Below, in pieces: positions 33,406 through 42,838 of a stretch of DNA of 64,000 bases (position 1 is its first letter; each line of letters opens with the position of its first letter). The notes beneath the pieces are model-generated. The model was given only the letters and a program-made list of their open reading frames with translations. It did not search any database and was not told where the DNA came from. Source of the DNA: Deltaproteobacteria bacterium GWA2_38_16 (GTDB taxonomy: Bacteria; Bdellovibrionota; JACOXK01; 2-02-FULL-40-11); NCBI GenBank assembly GCA_001797335.1, contig MGPE01000015.1, forward strand, positions 79,419-143,418, given 5' to 3'. The translations under genes and the position numbers were made by a program.

Positions 33406-34533
33406 CTACTCAACATTTTTATCTATAAGATGCCAATACGTTTCAGATAAAACATAATAGGAATCTTTTTTCCCCTGGCCTTGTCTTTTGATAAATCCTT
33501 CTTGAATCCATTTTGTAAGAAGGTCTCTGGCAGTTCTATCTTTGATATGAAAAAGAGAAGAGATATTTTTTGTTCTCACTTGTGGATGATGAGAAAAATA
33601 GGTCAGAACTTTTCTTTGCCTGGGGGTAATAGATTGAAGAAGCTTTATGTTTGCTTTGTTTTCTGGAAAAGAATATTTTTGGATTGCTAATAAAGTCTTT
33701 TCTTTGATCTCCTCAAACACGATTGCAACTCCTTTTGAAAAGTAATCCAGCCATCGTGTAATGTTTGGGCTGGAATTTTCGTAATAATGTAAACCTTGAC
33801 ACTCATGAAGTGCGGCATAATACCCTTTAAGATCTTCTGAGTAATAATTTTCCAAGGAGTATAATTGCTTTAAATCATATTTTTCTCGATAGAGAAGAAA
33901 TGTTGCCAAGGCTCTTGCCGTACGCCCATTTCCATCCATAAAAGGATGGATGGAAACCAATTGATAATGAGCAATCCCCGCTTTTAAAATGGGATGAGTG
34001 TCATTTTTTTGATTTAACCATTTTACCAATGATTTCATAAGGAGATGGACATCTTTGGATTCTGGAGGAAAATAAACAGCTTTGTTTGTTTGTGAATCAT
34101 AGATAGCATTTTGAGCCTCACGATATTGGCCACGCAGCTTTCCTTCCACAATATCTTTCTGAATAAGGCCATGTATTACTTTAATCCACTGTTCACTGAA
34201 AGGAACTCTTGAGTGACACATGCGATATATCCATTCCAGACAGTGGTAATAATTTCTAACTTCTAGTTTATCGATTTGACGAGCAATAATATCTTTCCCT
34301 GTCAAAAGTTCTTTTGTTTGTTTAAGGGTTAAGCGATTTCCTTCAATTTTCGTAGAATAATGGGCCATTTTAAAAGAGGCTTCCTGACGAAACTCCTTTT
34401 CAAGGCTTAGGGGCAGTGTTAAAGTATCAACGATTTCTTTTGCCGCTTCTATCTTACCAAGATATTTGATGATTTGGGGAGTCATTTGAAAGAGAGGATC
34501 ATAAGTCATAAATGAAGAGTCCTTGGGTTTCAT
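33406..34533 (-). CDS. Fic family protein with a C-terminal winged helix
   Basis: Fic proteins transfer AMP or related groups to protein hydroxyls. The catalytic motif HPFMDGNGRTAR (~residue 197) is complete. An N-terminal STKIEGN matches the autoinhibitory (S/T)xxxE(G/N) motif, making this a class II, self-restrained enzyme. The C-terminal ~80 residues (ITPRQRKVLTYFSHHPQ...RTARDLLTKWIQEGFI) look like a winged helix-turn-helix, common in Fic proteins that may regulate their own genes. Two direct repeats lie just upstream of the ATG. No antitoxin partner is adjacent. Confidence 0.88.
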   Translation of the reverse strand: MKPKDSSFMTYDPLFQMTPQIIKYLGKIEAAKEIVDTLTLPLSLEKEFRQEASFKMAHYSTKIEGNRLTLKQTKELLTGKDIIARQIDKLEVRNYYHCLEWIYRMCHSRVPFSEQWIKVIHGLIQKDIVEGKLRGQYREAQNAIYDSQTNKAVYFPPESKDVHLLMKSLVKWLNQKNDTHPILKAGIAHYQLVSIHPFMDGNGRTARALATFLLYREKYDLKQLYSLENYYSEDLKGYYAALHECQGLHYYENSSPNITRWLDYFSKGVAIVFEEIKEKTLLAIQKYSFPENKANIKLLQSITPRQRKVLTYFSHHPQVRTKNISSLFHIKDRTARDLLTKWIQEGFIKRQGQGKKDSYYVLSETYWHLIDKNVE

Positions 34534-34540
34534 GGTGCTT

Positions 34541-34572
34541 ATAAACCGCCGTTAAATAGCCGATAAACCGCC
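34541..34572. promoter_or_regulatory. direct repeats ATAAACCGCC upstream of fic
   Basis: Two identical 10-bp repeats (34541-34550 and 34563-34572), 22 bp apart start to start (about two helical turns), immediately upstream of the fic start codon. A candidate operator. Confidence 0.45.
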
Positions 34573-34652
34573 TTTAGTATAACTAAGTTTTATTAGGATA
34601 GCCAACATTAAATAAATGAAAAGTAAAAAACGAGGCCACAAAGGTCATTTGG

Positions 34653-34829
34653 TTGCGGGGGTAGGATTTGACTTACGGTCAAAATCGCTTTGCGATTTTG
34701 CCTCCAGTCGGGGCTCGCTCGCACCTGCTAAAGCAGGTAGCCGCTCAGCTGCGCCATTCAAATCACCCCTTTTGTCGCAAATAGTCCACTGGACTATTTA
34801 CTTAATAAAATTGCGGGGGTAGGATTTGA
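34653..34829. repeat. 19-bp direct repeats of the tRNA-fMet 3' end around a hairpin-rich segment
   Basis: TTGCGGGGGTAGGATTTGA occurs at 34653-34671 and again as the 3' end of the tRNA-fMet gene (34811-34829). Between them are 139 bp with three perfect or near-perfect hairpins: CAAAATCGC/GCGATTTTG, ACCTGC/GCAGGT and AAATAGTCCA/TGGACTATTT. The pattern resembles an attachment-site duplication or a small tRNA-targeting element. Confidence 0.6.
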
Positions 34830-34850
34830 ACCTACGACCTCCGGGTTATG

Positions 34851-35498
34851 CATACCAACTACAGCTTGCGCTGCCCCTCCTTCTTAAGAAAGGTTTGTGG
34901 TCTGGACTTTCTCTTCACCCCTCATCAGGGTGCCTACCATTAAGTCTCTACACCTTCTTCACTAGTTTTAAACCTAATGAAGCTTGGCTCGGGATTACCT
35001 CGCTACAGGCTTCCCCGAATTTGATAGGAGATCCCACATGGGTTTCCCTACGTGTCGCCCATTGCAGAATTAAATTCCAAGCGTCTCGGTATTCGGCAGA
35101 ACGCGGTTTGCGTTGACGTTTTTCCTCTTCTACAAGATGAATTTCACTGCCGTACTCAATGAACACACCTACAGGGAAAACATAGAAAATATTCTTACCT
35201 GCAATATAAATTACAGCAAAGTCAAAATCAGATGATTGATAAGCTTCTCGAATCATATCTCGTCGATTCGTCTTTGTTCGACGATTATCGACAACATAAT
35301 TCAAAGAGGATTCATCTAACCATGCTGATTTTACCTGAATCTTCACAAGAACTCCCTCCACATCAAAAACCAAATCGTAAGGAAGTCGATCGCCAACAGG
35401 CTTCAGAACTCCCCATCCCCGTTTCAATCCTTGAAGGACGGTTTCTTGTTCAGCTATGTCTCCTTTGAGTTTTGTATCCATAGTTAATTCTGCGGTTG
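34851..35498 (-). mobile_element. group I intron in tRNA-fMet
   Basis: Core elements are recognisable in order on the minus strand: P-like AATTCGGGGAAGCC (35022-35009), Q AATCCCGAGCCAAGC (34996-34982), R GGTGTAGAGACTTAATGG (34954-34937), and S GAAGAGAAAGTCCAGACC (34916-34899). The last intron base is G and the preceding exon base is U. This matches the tRNA-type (IC3-like) introns known from tRNA-fMet and tRNA-Leu of cyanobacteria. The intron encodes a homing endonuclease. Confidence 0.9.
34948..35481 (-). CDS. intron homing endonuclease, PD-(D/E)xK type (I-Ssp6803I-like)
   Basis: Begins MDTKLKGDIAEQ, 17 bp into the intron; the track start at 35556 reads through the tRNA exon and is rejected. 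RGWGVLKPVGDRLPYDLVFD and KIQVKSAW give a PD-(D/E)xK-like site with E11, D36 and Q49-x-K51. From memory this is closely similar to I-Ssp6803I, whose gene sits in the tRNA-fMet intron of Synechocystis and cuts intronless tRNA-fMet genes. At 177 residues it is ~27 longer than that enzyme as I recall it; the extra C-terminus (KFGEACSEVIPSQASLGLKL) is encoded by the ribozyme core, and the stop lies in element R. It should promote intron homing. Confidence 0.88.
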   Translation of the reverse strand: MDTKLKGDIAEQETVLQGLKRGWGVLKPVGDRLPYDLVFDVEGVLVKIQVKSAWLDESSLNYVVDNRRTKTNRRDMIREAYQSSDFDFAVIYIAGKNIFYVFPVGVFIEYGSEIHLVEEEKRQRKPRSAEYRDAWNLILQWATRRETHVGSPIKFGEACSEVIPSQASLGLKLVKKV

Positions 35499-35545
35499 AG
35501 CCCGACGAGCTACCAGGCTGCTCCACCCCGCGATAATGAAAGAAG

Positions 35546-35574
35546 TGGTAACACACCCTTCTTTATCCTGTCAA
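35546..35574 (-). promoter_or_regulatory. promoter of tRNA-fMet
   Basis: TTGACA, 17-bp spacer, TTACCA on the minus strand, ending 13 bp before the first tRNA base. The -35 is perfect; the -10 is weak. Confidence 0.5.
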
Positions 35575-35614
35575 TTCAATTGCCAAACCAATGGAAAAAC
35601 GCTAAAGCAAAAAT

Positions 35615-36682
35615 ATGCACACTATTTTTTTTACCGGTTTTCCTGGATTTATTGGAAAACAATTGGCTCTAACACTCCTCAAAAAATATCCTGACGTAAA
35701 ACTCATATTTCTCGTTCACCCAAGCCAGCTTGATAAAGCCAAAGCTGATTTTAAAGAACTGGGATTTTCTACTCCCCATGAAATTATTTCTGGAGACATC
35801 ACACAATCCAATTTAGGTATGTCACACGATAGTGCCCAAAAAGTTAAAAATGAAACTACCATCGTATTTCATCTGGCCGCCATTTATGACCTCACCGTTC
35901 CAGAAACGCTTGCCCAAAAAGTCAATGTCTGGGGCACACAAAACATGTTAAACTTTTTTTCTCAGGCTCCCAATCTAAAACGCTTTAATCACATTTCCAC
36001 CTGTTATGTTTCGGGAGATCAAAAAGGGCTGATTACTCCCGATAAACTTGAAGAACGCCCCAAAGAAAATTTAATGTTTCATAATTTTTATGAATTCACA
36101 AAACATGCATCCGAAGTTTTGGTAAAAAATAAGATGAGCGAAATCCCAATTACTATTTTTAGGCCTGCCATCGTCGTTGGAAATTCTAAAACAGGCCTTA
36201 CCGATAAATTTGATGGCCCTTATGTCGTTATGAAATTTCTTCACCAAATTCGTTTTCTCTTAAGGCTGGTTCCTAATCTTGGATTTAAAGAATGTGAAGT
36301 TAATACGGTTCCTGTCGATTATGCTGTAGATGTCATGGCCACTTTAGCTTTCCAAGAAAAATCCAAAGGTCAAACATATCAAATTTGTGATCAACATCCT
36401 CCATCGACAGAAGAATTTTTTGGATTCATCGTTCAAACCATTGGAGGCATTACTCCCTTCCAATGTACTTTCTTAAAAAAAATCATCCTAAAACTTCTAA
36501 GACTCCCCGGGGTTTCTAAAATCACCGGCATCACTTGCCAGCATTTGGACTACTTTATGCACGAAGGGCAATATCGTTCTCCCAATCTCACCCAAGATCT
36601 CGAAGGCTCTGGTATTACGCTTCCTCATTATAAGGATACCTATCCAACGCTTTATAATTACATGAAAAACCATCTTCATTAA
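35615..36682 (+). CDS. NAD(P)-dependent reductase/epimerase (NAD_binding_4, fatty acyl-CoA reductase-like)
   Basis: Extended short-chain dehydrogenase fold: TGFPGFIGKQLA (nucleotide-binding glycines), FHLAAIYDL, and catalytic Tyr/Lys in YEFTKHASE. The overall pattern, including NVWGTQNML and the RPAIVVGNSKTG segment, resembles the male-sterility/acyl-CoA reductase domain. The substrate may be an acyl thioester or a nucleotide sugar; nothing nearby decides. Its start lies 82 bp upstream of and divergent from the tRNA-fMet gene. Confidence 0.8.
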   Translation: MHTIFFTGFPGFIGKQLALTLLKKYPDVKLIFLVHPSQLDKAKADFKELGFSTPHEIISGDITQSNLGMSHDSAQKVKNETTIVFHLAAIYDLTVPETLAQKVNVWGTQNMLNFFSQAPNLKRFNHISTCYVSGDQKGLITPDKLEERPKENLMFHNFYEFTKHASEVLVKNKMSEIPITIFRPAIVVGNSKTGLTDKFDGPYVVMKFLHQIRFLLRLVPNLGFKECEVNTVPVDYAVDVMATLAFQEKSKGQTYQICDQHPPSTEEFFGFIVQTIGGITPFQCTFLKKIILKLLRLPGVSKITGITCQHLDYFMHEGQYRSPNLTQDLEGSGITLPHYKDTYPTLYNYMKNHLH

Positions 36683-36722
36683 AATCGCATGAGAAGTTTT
36701 TCTTACCGTCGATAAAATTTAG

Positions 36723-36750
36723 TTGAAGTCTCCTTTTTTTAAAGTATAAT
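36723..36750 (+). promoter_or_regulatory. promoter of the subtilisin-like protease gene
   Basis: TTGAAG, 16-bp spacer, perfect TATAAT. A small palindrome, AGTGT-taagt-ACACT, lies at the expected start site (36755-36769) and could be an operator. Confidence 0.65.
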
Positions 36751-36796
36751 TAATAGTGTTAAGTACACTTTCGGCACGTTTACAGGAGGTACGTTC

Positions 36797-39091
36797 ATGG
36801 ACAATCCATCAAGGCTCATTGTTTTGACACTTATGGTTATGGTGTGTGTTTTTTCTGTCGTTCTCATCTTTAAAGGAGAATTTAGGGAATATAAAGAGCG
36901 TGAAGTTGCCAAAGAAAAAATTTCACCTCAAAAACAAGAAGTCGCTAAACAAGAAAACATCCAATGGACGCCTTCTGTGTTGCCTCCTACACCCATCGAC
37001 CGCACCCCAGCTGTTATTGCACAAGAAGAAAAAAAATATGAAGAAATACCTGAGGACCCCAGGGAAATTATAAATCGCATGACAGATAATGAAGAATTTG
37101 AAGTCACTCGCAATGAACGTGGCCAAAAAATTATTGCTAATGATGTTATTGTAGCATTCTCCCGAGGCACTTCTTCATCCGAAGTAGAAAGCTTAGAAAA
37201 CAGATATGATATGATTTTAAAATCCTATGATTCAGTTACTGGAACAGCACGCTTTAAAGTTTCTTCACAAAGCGTAGCCCCTCTTAAAACACTTCAAGAA
37301 CAAATTCAATCTGAGAATCCTAAAGTAAGATATAGCGAACCCAATTATGTCATGCATGCAGATCTTACTACACTCCCCACTGAACTTACTCAAATTAATA
37401 CATCAGGAGGAGGAGAAAATAAATTATGGTTTTTAAATAATTCATCCATAAGAACAATTTTAAGTGGCCGCACATTCCCTTCTGTAATCGGCGTAGATAT
37501 TGCCCACGGGCAATTCGCATCTCTTTATTCAGCTCAAAATCCATGTGCACTGATTGCGGTTATTGATTCCGGTTTTGATATCACTTATCCAGATCTTCAA
37601 GGACGGATTTGGACAAACACTAAAGAAATCAACAACAATAGTATTGATGATGATAACAATGGCTATAAAGATGATTATTATGGAGTTTCCACTGCATTTG
37701 GAGATGGAGATCCCAGAATTTCAATCGGAAATTATCGAACGCAAAGCTTTTCCACACAAGGGCAAACACTCACTAATATTTTAAATAAAATAATAGAGCT
37801 AGGTAATCAATCTGGAACAAATAATGAAGCACATGATCAATATTTCCGCATCCATCTAGATCTTTTTCACGGAACCGCTACTAGTAGCCTTATTGTCGCA
37901 AATGGAAATAATTATGGCCTTGGCACTCAAGGTGTCGGCGTATGCCAAACAGGGAAGGTAATGTTAATTCAATCTGCAAAATTAAAACTTGAAAATGGCA
38001 TCCCTACATTGCTGAGCGCTTCTGAAGCGATTGCAGCAGGTATTCGATATGCTGCGGATCATGGTGCTAAAGTTATTAATGCAAGCTTAGGAGGCCCGTG
38101 GTTTGATGATACAGTTTCAAATCCTACTGCCTTTCCCACAGCAAGATGTACTACATATAATCAAAATACGTTTATGGTCTCATCACCTTGTCATATTGTA
38201 GATGCTGTACAATATGCTAATTCAAAAGGAGCTATTCTCATTGCCTCTTCTGGAAATGATGGAGCGAATAACGATGCTCTCCCAAAATTCCCAGCCAATC
38301 TTTCTTATGAAACCCCAGCTTTGGATGTCATCGCTGTGGGTGCACATACAGCAGATGGTCACCGATGGAATCAGTCTAACTATGGAGAACATTCTGTAAC
38401 TTTGGTAGCTCCGGGTGAAAATATATTTACCCCTACTCTATCGAGTAACTTTCAAAACCAATTGCCAAGTGGATATACTTTAAGCTCTCTTTTTGGAAAA
38501 CTTTTTCCAGGCAACAATAATGTATATCCAGCTTCTCTTTATGTGTATGCTTCTGGAACCTCTGCATCTGCACCCCTCGTTTCTGCAGGTGCAGCCATGG
38601 TATATCAAAGACTCTTAGTTCGGTTCGGATCCGACGCAACAAAAGATTATGCAAAAGCCGTTAAAGATATACTTAAAAATAGTACTCTGTCATTGTCTTC
38701 ACTGGGAGCATCCCAAGATGCCATTAATAGCATGGATAAAAAGTCGCAAACAGGAGCTTCCATTTTAGATATTAAAGGAAGTTTAGAAATGACACAAAGG
38801 TACGCTAGCCTAGATACTCTTGATATTGTTGGGAGTAATTTTACAACTACCGGAAGTGGAACTGATAATCCAGTCAGCGATGGTGGAAGTGGGGGAACAG
38901 GTATTACGGCTGGTGGTGATAGTGGAGGAGGCGGTGGTGGGGGTGGATGTGGATATATCGACACGGGCGATCACAACAACAATACACCCTCGGGCAATTG
39001 GCCGATACTGGTGCTCTATTTTATTCCTTTAGTATTGTGGCTCAGGAAAAGAGCCTTGGTTATGCAACGATGGAGTAACCGCCGTCGATAA
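36797..39091 (+). CDS. subtilisin-like (S8) serine protease with a C-terminal sorting-type tail
   Basis: An N-terminal membrane or signal segment (~7-25) is followed by a propeptide-like region, then the S8 triad: Asp ~257 in VIDSGFDITYPDL, His ~358 in HGTATSSLIV, Ser ~588 in GTSASAPLVSAG. The domain contains an insert of ~60 residues between Asp and His. The C-terminus runs Gly-rich (SGGGGGGGGCGY), then a polar linker, one membrane helix (WPILVLYFIPLVLWL) and a basic end (RKRALVMQRWSNRRR). This resembles the GlyGly-CTERM/MYXO-CTERM class of processed cell-surface tails. AGGAGGT precedes the ATG. The 3' end overlaps convergent fabL by 32 bp. Confidence 0.9.
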   Translation: MDNPSRLIVLTLMVMVCVFSVVLIFKGEFREYKEREVAKEKISPQKQEVAKQENIQWTPSVLPPTPIDRTPAVIAQEEKKYEEIPEDPREIINRMTDNEEFEVTRNERGQKIIANDVIVAFSRGTSSSEVESLENRYDMILKSYDSVTGTARFKVSSQSVAPLKTLQEQIQSENPKVRYSEPNYVMHADLTTLPTELTQINTSGGGENKLWFLNNSSIRTILSGRTFPSVIGVDIAHGQFASLYSAQNPCALIAVIDSGFDITYPDLQGRIWTNTKEINNNSIDDDNNGYKDDYYGVSTAFGDGDPRISIGNYRTQSFSTQGQTLTNILNKIIELGNQSGTNNEAHDQYFRIHLDLFHGTATSSLIVANGNNYGLGTQGVGVCQTGKVMLIQSAKLKLENGIPTLLSASEAIAAGIRYAADHGAKVINASLGGPWFDDTVSNPTAFPTARCTTYNQNTFMVSSPCHIVDAVQYANSKGAILIASSGNDGANNDALPKFPANLSYETPALDVIAVGAHTADGHRWNQSNYGEHSVTLVAPGENIFTPTLSSNFQNQLPSGYTLSSLFGKLFPGNNNVYPASLYVYASGTSASAPLVSAGAAMVYQRLLVRFGSDATKDYAKAVKDILKNSTLSLSSLGASQDAINSMDKKSQTGASILDIKGSLEMTQRYASLDTLDIVGSNFTTTGSGTDNPVSDGGSGGTGITAGGDSGGGGGGGGCGYIDTGDHNNNTPSGNWPILVLYFIPLVLWLRKRALVMQRWSNRRR

Positions 39092-39803
39092 TAATAGTTT
39101 GTCCGTGAATCATTTCTGAAAGATCACTGCAGAGAAATAAAGCTACTTTCGCTACATCTTTGGGCTCTACGAGCCTGCCGGCAGGAGTTTTTTGTTGAGA
39201 GTTTGAAATCAACTGATCTCGATTAGAAAAATGTTTTAACGCATCGGTATCGACTACTCCGGCGGAAATCGCATTGACATTAATTTTTTTAGAAGCCAGC
39301 TCTTGAGCCAAGTGCCGAACAATGGATTCCAACGCTGCCTTTGATGCTCCCACCAAGGTGTAATTGGGAATAGCCCGCACAGAACCCAGACTTGAAATTC
39401 CAATAATTTTTCCCCCATTTTTCATGAGAGGAACTGCTTTTTGAGCCAATGCCAAAAGAGCCCAGCTATTAATGTCCAATGTCCAATGCCAATGGTGAAG
39501 CGTAAGCTCCATCGGAGGTTTTAATACACCAGAAGCCGCATTACTAACCACAATATCTAAAGCACCCCACTCTTTTTGAATGACTTCAAACATGGAAGAC
39601 ACATCTTTTTCATTAGATACATTGCCCTTTAACAGCAAGGGTGGTTTTTTTAAATTTTTTGCAACATCTTCTGCTGCTTTTTTATTTCGTAAAAAATTAA
39701 TGGCTACGTCACAGCCGGCTTGAGAGAGTTCTTCTGCAATGGCTCGGCCAATACCGCGTGAACCCCCAGTTACCAACGCTTTTTTGCCTTTAAGTTCAAT
39801 CAT
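39060..39803 (-). CDS. fabL: enoyl-ACP reductase III (FabL-like SDR)
   Basis: A short-chain dehydrogenase whose pattern matches Bacillus FabL along its length: VTGGSRGIGRAIAEEL, NAASGVLKPPMELTLHHW, ISSLGSVRAIPNYTLVGASK (Tyr/Lys with the FabL spacing), DTDALKHFSNRDQL, and TPAGRLVEPKDV. It reduces enoyl-ACP in fatty-acid synthesis. The ATG at 39803 (MIELKGKKALVTGG) is preferred over the track start at 39839. There are no other fab genes in the window. Similarity to FabL is judged from memory; other SDR roles remain possible. Confidence 0.85.
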   Translation of the reverse strand: MIELKGKKALVTGGSRGIGRAIAEELSQAGCDVAINFLRNKKAAEDVAKNLKKPPLLLKGNVSNEKDVSSMFEVIQKEWGALDIVVSNAASGVLKPPMELTLHHWHWTLDINSWALLALAQKAVPLMKNGGKIIGISSLGSVRAIPNYTLVGASKAALESIVRHLAQELASKKINVNAISAGVVDTDALKHFSNRDQLISNSQQKTPAGRLVEPKDVAKVALFLCSDLSEMIHGQTIIIDGGYSIVA

Positions 39804-39821
39804 CAAAAACACCCTAACAAA

Positions 39822-39850
39822 TAAAAAAGGGAGATTCAACAGAATCTCCC
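39822..39850 (-). terminator. Rho-independent terminator after groEL
   Basis: Stem GGGAGATTC/GAATCTCCC, loop of four, then six T on the minus strand. The plus strand also has a T-run after the stem, so it could work both ways. Confidence 0.75.
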
Positions 39851-39856
39851 TTTTCC

Positions 39857-39884
39857 TGGATCCCGGATCAAGTCCGGGATGACG
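39857..39884. repeat. interspersed palindromic repeat
   Basis: TGGATCCCGGATCAAGTCCG followed by GGATGACG, with arms TCCCGGA/TCCGGGA. Intergenic, between the groEL stop and its terminator. Confidence 0.88.
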
Positions 39885-39896
39885 AATTTTTTCGGC

Positions 39897-41869
<1,973 letters not shown>

Positions 41870-41899
41870 AAGCATTTACCTCCTTATATATAAGCCGCT

Positions 41900-41927
41900 A
41901 ATATATGCATATTTTACCGGCTGTCAA
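41900..41927 (-). promoter_or_regulatory. promoter of groESL
   Basis: TTGACA, 16-bp spacer, TATATT on the minus strand, 30 bp before the ATG. It looks like a housekeeping promoter rather than a RpoH -35 (CTTGAA), although CCCTTGACA contains the CTTGA core. Confidence 0.6.
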
Positions 41928-41980
41928 GGGGGATGAAAAAAAGATGACTTTAAGCAGGTTTAGCCTTATATTACGACGTT

Positions 41981-42838
41981 ATGGCCAAAAATCATCATCT
42001 TCCTAAAGTTATCTCTCCCCCTGAGAAATATATGCAAGAAGTTCTACAATATCCGCTACTTACAAAAGAAGAAGAGATGGGTCTTGCCGTAAAATGGTTT
42101 AAAGATAAAGACCTTGAAGCCGCTCATAAACTGGTTATTTCTAATCTTAGATTTGTCATTAAAATTGCCAATGAATATGCAGGATACGGATTAAAACTCA
42201 TGGATATTATCCAAGAAGGAAATATCGGACTCATGCGGGCTGTCAAAACCTATAACCCTTATAAAGACACAAGACTCATTACCTATGCCGTGTGGTGGAT
42301 ACGATCCTATATCCATGACTATATTCAAAAAAACTGGAGTGTGGTTAAAATTGGGACTACCCAGGCGCAACGAAAATTATTTTACCGCCTTCAAAAAGAA
42401 AAAGAAGCTTTAGATCAATTAGACATTGAAGGAACCCCTAAACTTTTGGCCCAAAAATTAGGGGTTCGAGAAAAAGATGTGATTGAAATGGATCAACGGA
42501 TGATGCATGGACGAGATGTTTCCTTGGATGCGCCTATTAACAAAGATGATGAAGATAAACACACCCGGATTGATTTTATTGTAGACCAACAGGGCAATGT
42601 CGAGCAAGCACTCTCTGAACACGAAGAAGAAATCAATTTAAAAAACACCATGAATGAGTTTCAAAAAACATTAAAAGACAGAGATCTTTTTATTTTTAAA
42701 AAAAGGCTAATTGCTGAAAAACCCATGACACTTCAAGCCATTGCCGATAAATATAAAATTTCTAAAGAACGGGCCAGACAACTGGAAGAAAAAATTAAAA
42801 AGAATTTAAAAACCTTTCTGTCGAGTTTATCGAAATAG
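41981..42838 (+). CDS. rpoH: RNA polymerase sigma-32 factor RpoH
   Basis: A group 3 sigma of 285 residues. Region 2 (NLRFVIKIANEYAGYGLKLMD, then DIIQEGNIGLMRAV and AVWWIRSYIHDYI) and region 4.2 (LQAIADKYKISKERARQLEE) are clear. The RpoH box is present as QRKLFYRLQ. It directs heat-shock transcription, consistent with its divergent position next to groESL. A -10-like TATATT (41967-41972) lies so close to the ATG that the message may have almost no leader, and I see no ribosome-binding site. Confidence 0.93.
   Translation: MAKNHHLPKVISPPEKYMQEVLQYPLLTKEEEMGLAVKWFKDKDLEAAHKLVISNLRFVIKIANEYAGYGLKLMDIIQEGNIGLMRAVKTYNPYKDTRLITYAVWWIRSYIHDYIQKNWSVVKIGTTQAQRKLFYRLQKEKEALDQLDIEGTPKLLAQKLGVREKDVIEMDQRMMHGRDVSLDAPINKDDEDKHTRIDFIVDQQGNVEQALSEHEEEINLKNTMNEFQKTLKDRDLFIFKKRLIAEKPMTLQAIADKYKISKERARQLEEKIKKNLKTFLSSLSK

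Larger units (their letters stand above)
34811..35532 (-). tRNA. initiator tRNA-fMet(CAT), interrupted by an intron
   Basis: The 5' exon is 35532-35499 (CGCGGGG acceptor strand, D arm, TCGGG, CT). The 3' exon is 34850-34811 (CATAA, CCCGG, variable loop, GTAGG/CCTAC T arm, CCCCGCA, A). Joined they give a 74-nt tRNA with anticodon CAT. Initiator hallmarks are present: the unpaired C1-A72 and the GGG/CCC anticodon-stem pairs. CCA is not encoded. The 648-bp interruption lies between U33 and C34. Two bases (CA) are shared by both junctions; the boundary after U33 satisfies the group I rule (U before the intron, G as its last base). Confidence 0.93.

Noticed and set aside
34616-34822. 68-residue plus-strand ORF
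   Set aside because: It lies across the hairpin-rich direct-repeat segment, and the palindromes explain its codons.
34811-34850. tmRNA (ssrA) 3' end
   Set aside because: The tRNA-like half suggested tmRNA at first, but no tag ORF or 5' tmRNA half fits. The missing half is the tRNA-fMet 5' exon at 35499-35532.
34826-35116. 96-residue plus-strand ORF opposite the intron
   Set aside because: It is antisense to the tRNA 3' exon and ribozyme core, which explain the sequence fully.
38820-39032. Gly/Val-rich ORF at the protease 3' end, and the Pro-rich ORF opposite it (38647-38964)
   Set aside because: Both are shadows of the GGN-codon-rich tail of the S8 protease. The same applies to the ORFs over the Gly-rich gene at 61402-61778.
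41870-41980. CIRCE operator upstream of groESL
   Set aside because: No TTAGCACTC-N9-GAGTGCTAA or close variant is present.
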